A stretch of DNA of 64,000 bases, taken from contig CALMED010000030.1 of NCBI GenBank assembly GCA_937862815.1, positions 1-64,000 of the forward strand. Direction: 5' to 3'. The notes beneath the pieces are model-generated. The model was not told where the DNA came from and did no database searches. It was given only the letters and a program-made list of their open reading frames with translations. This DNA is from an uncultured Chitinophagaceae bacterium (GTDB taxonomy: Bacteria; Bacteroidota; Bacteroidia; Chitinophagales; Chitinophagaceae). Position numbers and translations under genes: made by a program. Positions within the stretch are counted from its first letter, which is position 1. Each line of letters starts with the position of its first letter. Below, one piece after another: positions 1-10,600 of this stretch.

Positions 1-222
1 TACTCGCAAAGACGCGGTAGTTCGTTTGGGAATGAAACCGTCACTGCGAGCACGGATGATGAAACAATGCAATTGTTCCAGGCAATAAATTCCACTACAA
101 GAAACGGGAAGCCGAAAGAGCGACGCAGTCTTTTGAACGGCAACCGTCCTCTATCTGATCCGTCTCAACTGTAATTTGTATTCCTAACCCCCGGTGAGGC
201 AGTTTTTATTTTCGAGCTTCGA

Positions 223-305
223 CCTTCAACCCGAATGAAAACCCATTCAATCCTTCAGTCCTTCAGTCCTTCAATCATTGAAGTGGTTCGTGGGACACGA
301 ACCAC
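223..305 (-). repeat. Interspersed repeat A, copy 1 (hairpin plus octamer tract)
   Basis: Read on the minus strand this is a perfect 10-bp inverted repeat (GTGGTTCGTG ... CACGAACCAC, 3-nt loop). It is followed by TTCAATGATTGAAG, several octamers of the type GACTGAAG/GATTGAAG, and then TTTTCATTCGGGTTGAAG. A second copy lies at 15628-15702 on the plus strand and a headless copy at 14718-14763. The presence of both orientations shows it is a dispersed element and not part of a single gene's leader. Confidence 0.75.
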
Positions 306-492
306 GGCTGGGGAAACTTTTTTTTACATTGGAAAGGAGCGATAAATGAATCTAACGGCCGGACTGAACTTTTTCATGAACTCCGGGGTCGCCCGCTTCC
401 AGCGGACAAGTCTGCGACAAACCCCGGAGGGATGAATGAGTTTTGCTACGAAGCCTGTCCCCCTCGGGAGGGGGTGTAGGGGGAGGATGATG

Positions 493-678
493 TTTCTCCC
501 GGCAGGTACGCACGATCCGTCCCAGGCTTACGGCCCACCATGTACGGGTTTTTGTCGCTGGCCGTAATTCGTTAGCCGCTCACCTTTTCTCCCGGCAGGT
601 ACGCACGATCCGTCCCAGGCTTACGGCCCACCAAGTACGGGTTTTTAGCCGCTGGCCGTAATTCGTTAGCCGCTCACC
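493..678. repeat. 93-bp direct tandem duplication
   Basis: Two head-to-tail copies (493-585 and 586-678) start with TTTCTCCCGGCAGGTACG and end with GTTAGCCGCTCACC. They differ at only a few positions, for example CACCATG against CACCAAG in the middle. No reading frame of protein-like character runs through them. Fragments of the same vocabulary (GGCCGT, GTTAGCCG) recur near 18375-18396 and 18590-18620. Confidence 0.8.
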
Positions 679-1637
679 TCCCCGGGGTCTCCTGCAAGGG
701 ACCCCGGGGTTTAAAAGTCATCACGCTCTCCCGAACGCTCACAACCCTCCTCTCCGCGGGGAGTAGGCCGCAGGTTCCGGGTGAGGGACCCGGAAGTAAG
801 GGGTGAGGCGTCCTGACGCTATCTTCCGTCAAACAGTCACCAGCCAGTCCACTGTCATCTGTCAACAGCAGAAAACAGAACTGGCAATTTTTTAAGGGAA
901 TAATCAACATCGCTCCTCCCCGGGGTTTAGAAGTCCTCACGCTCACCATCTCCCTCCCCACATGAGAGGGCCCGGGGAGGGGCTTTCATGAACTCTCACG
1001 GCCCGTGATTGAACGTGTTCTGGCGGGGCACCAACCAGCCACTAACGGTCATCTGCAAACGAATCAACTCCGCGGAAGCATCAAAGATGCCGGTTAACCG
1101 TCTGAATCTTAATCGGTTTAAAATTATCGTAGTTTTACTAAGAACTTCTACGAGCCCGCTCATGAAAAACCACGTTTTTACATGATAACCATCAAAAAAT
1201 CAGGGGAACTACTTGTAGGTTCTACGGGAAGAATCTAAGTTTACACCGCAATACGTACCCTTACCCGGAAAACTTGACTCCACCTTCCCCCGAAAAATCA
1301 TTCGTTTGCCATAGGGGAATTTATTTTTTACAGTTAAGTGCAATCAGTTAAGGGCATGTCCGTAATCTGTGGCGTGGTGCATCCTGTGGGATGAATTTTA
1401 TCTATTCTGACTGAAAAAATAATAAGTCCAGTTCCGTGAGGCGCCGAAAAAATAATTGTTATGAACCGTACTTTACAAACCCTTCTCCAGCTAACATCCG
1501 CCCTCCGGAAGCAGATGAATAATACATTCAATTGGGTTATGCCAGTGCAGCCGGTTTTTGCCTGTATGTATCGTGTGCGGCCTGTAAGCACTCCTTCTTC
1601 TTTACATGACAAGTATCAACCAATTAAGACCTTAGTT

Positions 1638-4600
1638 ATGGCTCCTGTAAAAAAATATACACCATTTTTTTTATTGCTAATAGGTTTTGTGGCAATCAGT
1701 AGTGTTAGCTGGGGGCAAACGAATAACTATACGGGTGCCAACAATGGTAACTGGAATACGGCGAGTAACTGGTCATTGAACCTGGTACCTACCAGCGCAC
1801 ATGATGTGGTTATTCCTGATAATCGAAATGTGAATGTCAATACGGCCGCTGTTTGTAATTCATTATCCATTACAGGAGGAGGGAATCCATCTTCAGTGAC
1901 AATTAGCTCAGGGCAGAGTTTAACCGTAAGCGGAGGGATTACATTTGGAGCTGGTACCGGTTCAGGTGATCACAAAAGAATCATCGTAGGTAATGCCACA
2001 TTAAGCTGTGGCTCCGTAACAATGGTTGAAACAGGTAACGACAACCGGGACAACGCCATCACCATTTCTACGGGTACCGTAACCATATCGGGCGCAATCA
2101 CGATGCCTGTAAACAGTACACGAAACTATATTTCAATTTCAGCCGCCGGAAATCTGAATATTGGGGGGGCTATCAGTACAGCAACTGGTGGTCTAACCAC
2201 AGCTGCAGGAAGCACTGTAAATTACAATGGTGCAGTACAAACGATTAAGCCTGTAACTTATAGTAATTTAACGTTATCCGGTAGTGGTACAAAAACGGCC
2301 GGGGCAATAACTGTTAACGGTCAACTCACCATTAATTCCGGAGTAACGCTGGATATGGGAACCAATGCCTTGGTTGGAACAAACTTAACCACTGCGGGCA
2401 ATGGAACGTTAACAACCCAGAATACGGGTTCAACTCCATTGCCAACGGGACGAACCTGGATTTTTGATGTAGTATATAATGGTGCCGGGCAAACAATCGT
2501 TGCAGGAACATATACAAATCTCGTTAGCAGCGGCAGCGGTACCAAGACCCTGGCCGCTAATACCGTCATCAACGACAACCTGGAACTGAACAGCGGTACT
2601 CTGGATGTTACCACCAATAACCGCAGCATCACCCTGGGCGGTAACTGGGTCAACAATGGTGGCAGCTTTAACGGGCGTTCCGGAACCGTAACGCTGAATG
2701 GCACTGCGCAGTCCATTAGCGGAAGTGGAACCTTTACATTTCACAACCTGAGTTTGGCGGGCAGCGGTATAAAAACCTTTGGCCAATCGTTAACGATCAA
2801 CGCATTAACCATTGCCGCTGGCGTACAGGCAAGCCTGGGCGCCAACAACCATACAGCTGCAACGCTGAACCTCGATGGAAGCGGCCAGCCCGCCGGTACC
2901 TGGGGAAGCACGGCATCCACAGCCACGTTCCGCAGTGCAGACTATTTTGGCACCAGTGGCAGCGGGCGTTTGACAGTGAACACAGGAACCTGCGCTGCCG
3001 GTTTATGGACGGGAGCTGTGAGCACCGACTGGCATACCGGTGGCAACTGGTGCGGCAACGCCGTTCCCGGATCCGCAACCGATGTGATTATAACCTCAGG
3101 ATTGACTGCTAATCAACCCAATATCGGTTCTAACGCTACTTGCCGCAACCTCACCATTGAAAGCGGAGCGTCTTTAACCGTTTCCGGTTCGCCCACGCTT
3201 ACGGTAACGGGTAACTGGACCAACAACGGGGGCACGTTTGTACCCGGTACTGGGACCGTTTTGTTTAACAATACCGGCAGCGATCAAAGCATGGGAGGTA
3301 CTGTTGCCGATGTACCGTTCCATCACTTGACGGTTACAAAAACTGGCCGAACCCTCAACATGACTGGCAGTACAGCCACCCTTACGCTTACAGGTGATTT
3401 GTCGGTTACCGCGGGTACCCTGGCACCCGGAGGCAGTCGAACCGTTCGCTTTACCGGCACCAATCATACGCTTTCTGGTTCCGGCACCTTCAATCTGGTG
3501 AACCTGCAGTTTAATAACAGTGGTACTGTAACTGTTTCCAGTAACATCGAAAACATTTCACAGACAATGACTGTAAATGCCGATGCGGTCATTGATCCGG
3601 CACCTGGTATCCGTTTTAATAATGGCTTTACGTCCGGTACTATTACCGGCACCGGTACCATCCGGGTTACCCGCACCAACTCTACTGCCGATTACAGCAA
3701 CCAGTACCGGTTTTCAACCAATACCCTTTCGGGACTTACCGTAGACTATGCAGGAACTGGCAACCAGGTCATCAACACATTTACTTACGGTAACCTGGTT
3801 GTTTCCGGTATTGGCACCAAATCCCTGGCCGCTAATACCGTTATCAACGGCAACCTGGAACTGAACAGCGGTACCCTGGATGTTACCACCAGTAACCGCA
3901 GCATTACCCTGGGTGGAAACTGGGTGAACGGAGGGGGCAGTTTCACCCAACGCAGCGGAACCGTAACCCTGAACGGTGCTGCACAATCCATCAGCGGAAG
4001 CGGATCATTCACGTTTAACAATCTGAGTTTGGCGGGCAGCGGTACAAAAACCTTTGGCCCTTCTCTTACCATTAATGCATTAACCATTGCATCAGGTGTT
4101 CAGGCAAGTCTGAGTACCAACAACCATACTGCTGCAACGCTGAGCCTTGATGGAAGCGGCCAGCCCGGAGGTACCTGGGGAAGCACTGTATCTACAGCAA
4201 CATTCAAAAATTCATTGTTTTTTGGAAACAGCGGCAGTGGCCTGCTTACAGTCAATGCAGCTACCTGTGGAGGCGGAGCCGGTCAATGGACGGGAGCTGT
4301 GAGTAGCGACTGGCATACCGCCGGCAACTGGTGTGGCAATGCCGTTCCCGGCGCAAGTACTGATGTAATCATATCAGTCGGACTTTTCGCTAACCAACCC
4401 GTTATCAGCAGCGATGCCACCTGCCGCAACCTCACGATTGAAAGCGGAGCGTCTTTAACCGTTTCCGGTTCGCCCACGCTTACGGTAACGGGTAACTGGG
4501 TCAATAATGGCGGAACCTTCACCCCCGGCAGCGGGACGGTACTGTTCAACAACACAGGTTCCGATCAGTCGATCGGTGGTACCGCAACGGATGTTCCTTT

Positions 4601-7600
4601 CCATCATCTAACGATTGTAAAATCAAGCCGGACCCTCAGCATGGCTGGCAGTACAGCCACGCTTTCACTCACCGGCAACCTGACGGTTACGTCCGGTATA
4701 CTGGCACCCGGCGGCAGTCGAACCGTTCGCTTTACCGGAACCAATCATACACTTTCTGGTTCCGGTACCTTCAATCTGGTGAACCTGCAGTTTAATAACA
4801 GTGGTACTGTAACTGTTTCCAGTAACATCGAAAACATTTCACAGACAATGACTGTAAATGCCGATGCGGTCATTGATCCGGCACCTGGTATCCGTTTTAA
4901 TAATGGCTTTACGTCCGGTACTATTACCGGCACCGGAACCATTCGTGTCACCCGCACTGCTTCCACTGCCAACTATAGCAATCAATACCGTTTTTCAACC
5001 AATACCCTTTCGGGACTCACCGTGGAGTATGCAGGCGCAGGCAACCAATCGGTAAATGCTCTTACTTACGGAGGCCTGGTTATAACCGGCAGCGGTGTAA
5101 AAACGGCTGAAAACAATTTTACGGTCAACAACCGGTTGACCATTGAATCCGGATCCACGCTCGACATGATTAACTTCAATGTCGGTGGTCCTTCCCTTAC
5201 AACCACCGGAACAGGCCTGCTGCGAACCACCAGCGCTGAAAGTGATTTTTCTGACCTGCCCACCGGTGTTACCTGGAGTTTTGATGTGGAATACTACCGG
5301 AGCGGTACCCCCAACCAAATCGTTGTTCCAGGCAATTACAGCAACCTGATTTTAAGTGGTTCAGGAGACAAAATTCTCGGATCCGCTGTTTCGATAGCTG
5401 GCAATCTTTCTATTTCCGGCGCCGGTTCTGCAAGGGCCGCGTTAAATGCAGGAACCACCTTTGATGTAACCACCCTTACGTTGGATGGTTTTGGCAAAAA
5501 TGCCGGCACCTGGGGAAGCACCTCATCGACTGCAACCAACCAAACAAACACTTATTTTACGGCAACTACCGGCAGGGTGAACGTAGGCACCGACACCCGT
5601 CCGCTGCTCAGCATTACGGCCACCGGTCCCACCGAAAGGATCTACGGCACACCGCTGGCTGCCTCTATTACCGGGTCAACGTTGTTTACCGTAACCGGGC
5701 TGCAAAGCGGCAATACCGTTGCCTCAGTAACGCTGGTACCCAATGCCGCCGGTACGTCCGCGTTTACACCCGCCGGAAGTTCCTACAGTGTCGCCCCCTC
5801 GGCGCCCGTAGGTGGCGGTGGATTTAACGCTGCCAATTACAACATAACCTTTGTTCCTTACACGGGTACCGTGGCCCTGCGTCCCTTAACCATTACAGCA
5901 TCAACCGTTAATAAAAGCTACGGTGTAACGGGCAGCCTGAATCCTTCCGGGTTTACTGTTTCCGGACTGGCGAACAGCGATGCAGTTACTTCCGTAACCC
6001 TCACGGCCACGTCAGGTCTCGAAGCCACAGCTACCGTGTTGGGTTCCCCCTATGCCATCGTTCCCTCCAATGCCACCGGCACTGGCTTGTCGAACTACAG
6101 CATCACGTATGTAAACGGCAACCTCAACGTAACTCCGGCACCACTCACCATCACCGGGATAGGAGTGGACAGCAAAGTATACGACGGTACAACCACTACC
6201 AATATTACAGGCTCGCCATCCTATGTGGGCCTGCAGAACGGCGAAAGCTTTTCGGTGACCGGTTTCCCCGAAGCCAACTTCAGCGACCCCAATGCCGGCA
6301 CCAACAAGCAGGTAACCGTAATGGGCTATGTGGCTCCCAATCCCAATTACGCCGTGGTAAATCCGGTATTAACGGCCAGCATTACACCGGCGCCGCTGAC
6401 CATTTCGGCAACCGATGTGTTTAAGCAGGTAGATACCTCGCTTCCCAACCCCGAAACCGGCAGCGAGAATTTTGAAGCGGATGGGCTGGTGGGAGATGAG
6501 ACTATTGGTTCCGTGACTATGACCTATAGTGCCGGCCATACGACAGGTGCTGCTGCCGGCACTTACCCCAATGCAGCCACCCCCAGTGCGGCAACGGGAG
6601 GAACCTTCCTGGCTTCCAACTATGCAATCACCTACCTCCATGGCAATGTGGTGGTAGCCAACGTGCGCTATGCGGTGAGCAGCAACAATTGGAACAGTAC
6701 GGCCACCTGGTCGGCTTCCCCCTCCGGTTCGTCCGGCGCTTCAGTGCCTACTGCCAATGATATTGTCTATATAGGCCATACCGGTTCCAGCCGCACCGTA
6801 ACGATCCCGGCCAATTATGATGCAGTTTGTGCACGGCTCATCATTGGCACAACATCCAATGACCCAACAGTAAACCTGACTTTTTCGGCAGCCACCAGCA
6901 CGCTTACGGTAAGTGACTTTGTTCAAATGAATAAACCCAATGGAAGCTCCACTGCGGCCATCAACATCAATGCAGGTACCATGACGGTTGCCGGCGATGT
7001 ACGCATGTCAATCGGCACATCCACCAACAACAGTACAGGCCGTATCAGGAGGATCAACATTAGTACGGGAACACTGAATATTGGTGGAAATCTCGTACTT
7101 GGATCAAGGGCAACCAATGGCGACCAGAGCCAGGTTGTATTCAGCAATGCAGGCAGGATGAATCTGGCAGGCAATATCGTACTGCTTTATAATTTCGGCC
7201 GCTTAACCCCGTCCACTTCCACCGTTAATTTCAATGGTACCAGCGGTGTACAAACCATATTGATGGGTGCAAGCAATATTCGGTATAATAATATTGAAGT
7301 CAATAACACCGGTGCCGGCGCAGAAATCAATAGCGCCATCACAGCTACCCTGGTAACAGGCAATTTGTCTGTACTTTCAGGAACCTTCCGTAATAATGGG
7401 CATGCCATTACACTCGCATCCAACCGTAACTTCCAGGTTGCCAATGATGCCGCCTTTGTGTTAACCGGCACATCCACCATGACAGCCGTATCGGGTAGCG
7501 GCACCAAAACCTTTGGCCCCACCAGCCTAGTGCGTTATGTCGGAGCCAACCAGACTGTATCCGCAGAGAATTACGGAAACCTTCTTCTTGGAGGTACGGG

Positions 7601-10600
7601 AACCAAAACACTCGCCATACCGGCAGCAACAACGCTTGTAACCGCCGGCGACTTCACCCTCGAAGACGGCATCACAGCCGTGGCGCAGACCGGCGGCAAC
7701 GCCAACCTCCTGCAGGTGGGAGGCAACCTCACCCTGAACGGTACATCCACCCTGCAGATACCACAGGCCGTCAGCGGGGCGGTAACCATCACCGGTAATC
7801 TCTTCATCAGCAACGGCACCACCTTCCAACTGAACAATGCCAGCGCCTTCGTCACTGGCGGAAGCACAGACGTGTTGGGCGCCTTCCAGAAAACTACCGG
7901 CACGGCCGGTTCACTCCGGTTCGACGGCCCCTTATCACTGTTCAGCACCGGTACCTTTACCAATAATGCAAACGCCAACGTGGAACTGCGGAACGGCCTG
8001 GTGGAAAACGGCAACTTCCAACCGGGTACCGGCATTTACAACTTCACCACCAACAACCAGTCGCTGCAGGGCGCGGTTGCAATCCCCAACGTAACGGTTA
8101 CCGGCATTACACTCACCAACCAGGATCAACTGGAAGTGGGTACCAACCTGGCCGGAACCGGTACCCTGCAGCAGGGTAGTGGCAGTACCCTTGTTATTGG
8201 CGGTACTTCACCCATCGCCAATTTAAACGCTGCAGCTGCTGATAACCTGGTTATCTTTAACAGCACAACTTCAGCACAAACAGTTAACGCGGGCAGTTAT
8301 TTTAACCTGCAGCTGCAAAACAGCTTGGGTCTTACAGCCGCCGGAACAACCACCATCAATGGCACCCTCACCCTTACTGCAGGTGCATGGGACGCCAGCG
8401 GCCGTTCGCTTACCTTCCGGAATGCCAACATACCCCTGGTACGCACCAGCGGTACCATCACCACCAGCAGTACCACCCAACTGCAGTTTGGTGCGCCTGG
8501 TAATTCCGGAGGGGTGGCGTTTACAGTCCCCAACGGTGTCTTCACCAATACCCCTGCCGTTGTAGGATCGCTCATCTTACACCGCGACAACCCGCTCACC
8601 CTCAGCAGCCAGAACCTCGAGATCCAGAACAGTCTGCAATTGAATAACAGTATTCTCGGCAGTGGAAGTAATGTGGTTATTCTGACTCCGGGAGCCACCC
8701 TCACCCGTGGTACCGGTTATGTGCAGGGCAACCTGCGCAAGTTTGTGCCGGCCGCCACCAACCCGGTGGTAACATTTGAAACCGGTGATGCCGGTGTATA
8801 TGCACCGGTAACCATCACGGTTAATGGTACTGTAAGCGCCGCAACCGGCAGCATTACGGTACGGACCACCGGCAGCGAACATCCCAACCTGGGCGAAGGT
8901 TCCGGCATTAACCCCTTCCGGAGTTTGAACCGCTACTGGACGGTGAACAATACCACGCCGGTACCCGGACTTACCTCCTATAATGCATCCTTCCAGTATG
9001 CTGCGGGAGAAAATGACCCCGGCACTACACCGGCCGACTATGTTGTGCGTCGTTACGACGGTGCTTCGTGGTCGCCCCTGACGCTTTCGGGTACTCCTTC
9101 CGCTACAAATGCCGCCGTAAGCAGTGTGAGTGGATTTGGCGAATTCGCCATCGGAGAGATAGGCGTGGTAACGGTGGCTACGCATCCTGTTTCACAGGTG
9201 ATTTGCGCCGGCAGCAACGCCAGCTTCACAGCTGCATCTTCTTCCGTACCTGCACCCGACATCGTTTGGTTGCGGGACAACGGCGGACCCAGTGGTTTCG
9301 AGGTAATTGACGCCACTACTGATGGTGGTATTTACAGCGGATTCAACACCGGCACCCTGTTGATTCAGCAGCCGACACAAAGTGGAATCCGTTACCAGGC
9401 CCGTTTCACCAATATATTTGGTGTTGCCACATCCGAGCAGGCCTCCCTCACCGTCAACCCCGTGGTGGCGCCCACCGTCAACCTGGCCATCACCAATGGC
9501 AGCAATCCCACCTGTACCGGCAACAGCGTAACGGTTACCGCTACAGCCAGCCAGACAGGCGGAGGTACCGTTAACTACCGCTTCCTGCTCAATAATGCAG
9601 AAGTGCAGAACGGATCCGCCAATACGTATATTCACACGTCAGTAGAGAACAACGATGCCATACGCTGTGAAATCTCCGTAACCGGCGGCAGCTGTCTCAC
9701 TGCAACTACAGCCAATTCCAACACCATCACCTTCACTGCCAGTGCGCCTGCAACACCGGTGGTAAATCTCGTTGCTTCAACAGGCAACACCATTTGTGCG
9801 GGAACAGGCGTTCAGTTTACCGCCAGCGCAACCAATACAGGTGGGGGCAGCATCAGCTACCAGTTCCTGAAAAACGGTAATCCCGTTGGTACAGCCGGCA
9901 GCAGCAATACCTTTTTCACCTCTGCTATTGCAACGGGTGATGTATTCAGCTGCCTGATTGTCATAACCGGTGGTTCCTGCCTCTCTTCCAATACGGTTAC
10001 TTCCAACGGAATTACCATGACGGTAGTGGATCCGAATATCACACCCACGGTTACAATTTCCGCAACGCCTGGCAGTTCGGTCTGCAGCGGTACACCCGTT
10101 ACATTCACAGCCAATACCACCGGAACAGCCGGTGGAGAAATCACCTACAACTTCCGGCTCAATGGAAGCGTCGTGCAAAGCGGCAGCAATCCCGTGTATA
10201 CGCTGTCTAATCCGGCCAATGGAAACAAAGTCACCTGCCAGATAGCCGTAGGTGGCGGCACCTGTATTACCACGACCTCGCTCTCCAACGAAATCACGCT
10301 TAACGTGGCACCGCAACCAGCTGTGACGCTGAACCAGTTGCCCCTGGGTGATCTCTGCGCCGGCACCAGTGTTACGTTCACGGCAACCGCCAGTAACGCT
10401 TCCGGTGGTACGTTTACGTACACGTTCTTCCGGAACGGCATCCAGCAGCAAAGTGGTTCGTCCAACCAGTTTACAACCAGTTCGTATGTAAATAGCGATG
10501 TCATTACCTGCGAAGTGCTGCTGAATGGTGGCACCTGCGGCGGAGCAACAGCTGTATCCAATGCACGCACACTGTCGGTGGTTAACAGCCTCGTACCAGT

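Larger units (their letters stand above)
1..1637. other. Non-coding, repeat-rich region upstream of the giant gene
   Basis: No convincing gene is seen. Positions 1-172 are open in forward frame 1 up to a stop at 172-174, so the tail of a gene lying left of the window is possible but unproven. From about 220 to 1000 the DNA is a mosaic of short repeats: an octamer tract with a hairpin (223-305), GC-rich palindromic pieces built on CCCCGGGGTC (about 385-430, 680-712 and 905-920), and a 93-bp tandem duplication (493-678). From about 1100 to 1637 the DNA turns AT-rich and probably carries the control region of the giant gene. I found no clear TAnnTTTG box there. Confidence 0.6.

Noticed and set aside
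1..174. Possible 3' end of a gene (58 codons open in frame 1)
   Set aside because: The length is within chance and the sequence shows no recognisable family. It cannot be judged without the DNA to the left.
674..961. 95-codon open frame on the minus strand
   Set aside because: It is made of repeat sequence (CCCCGGGGTC palindromes), and similar peptides appear wherever the repeats occur.
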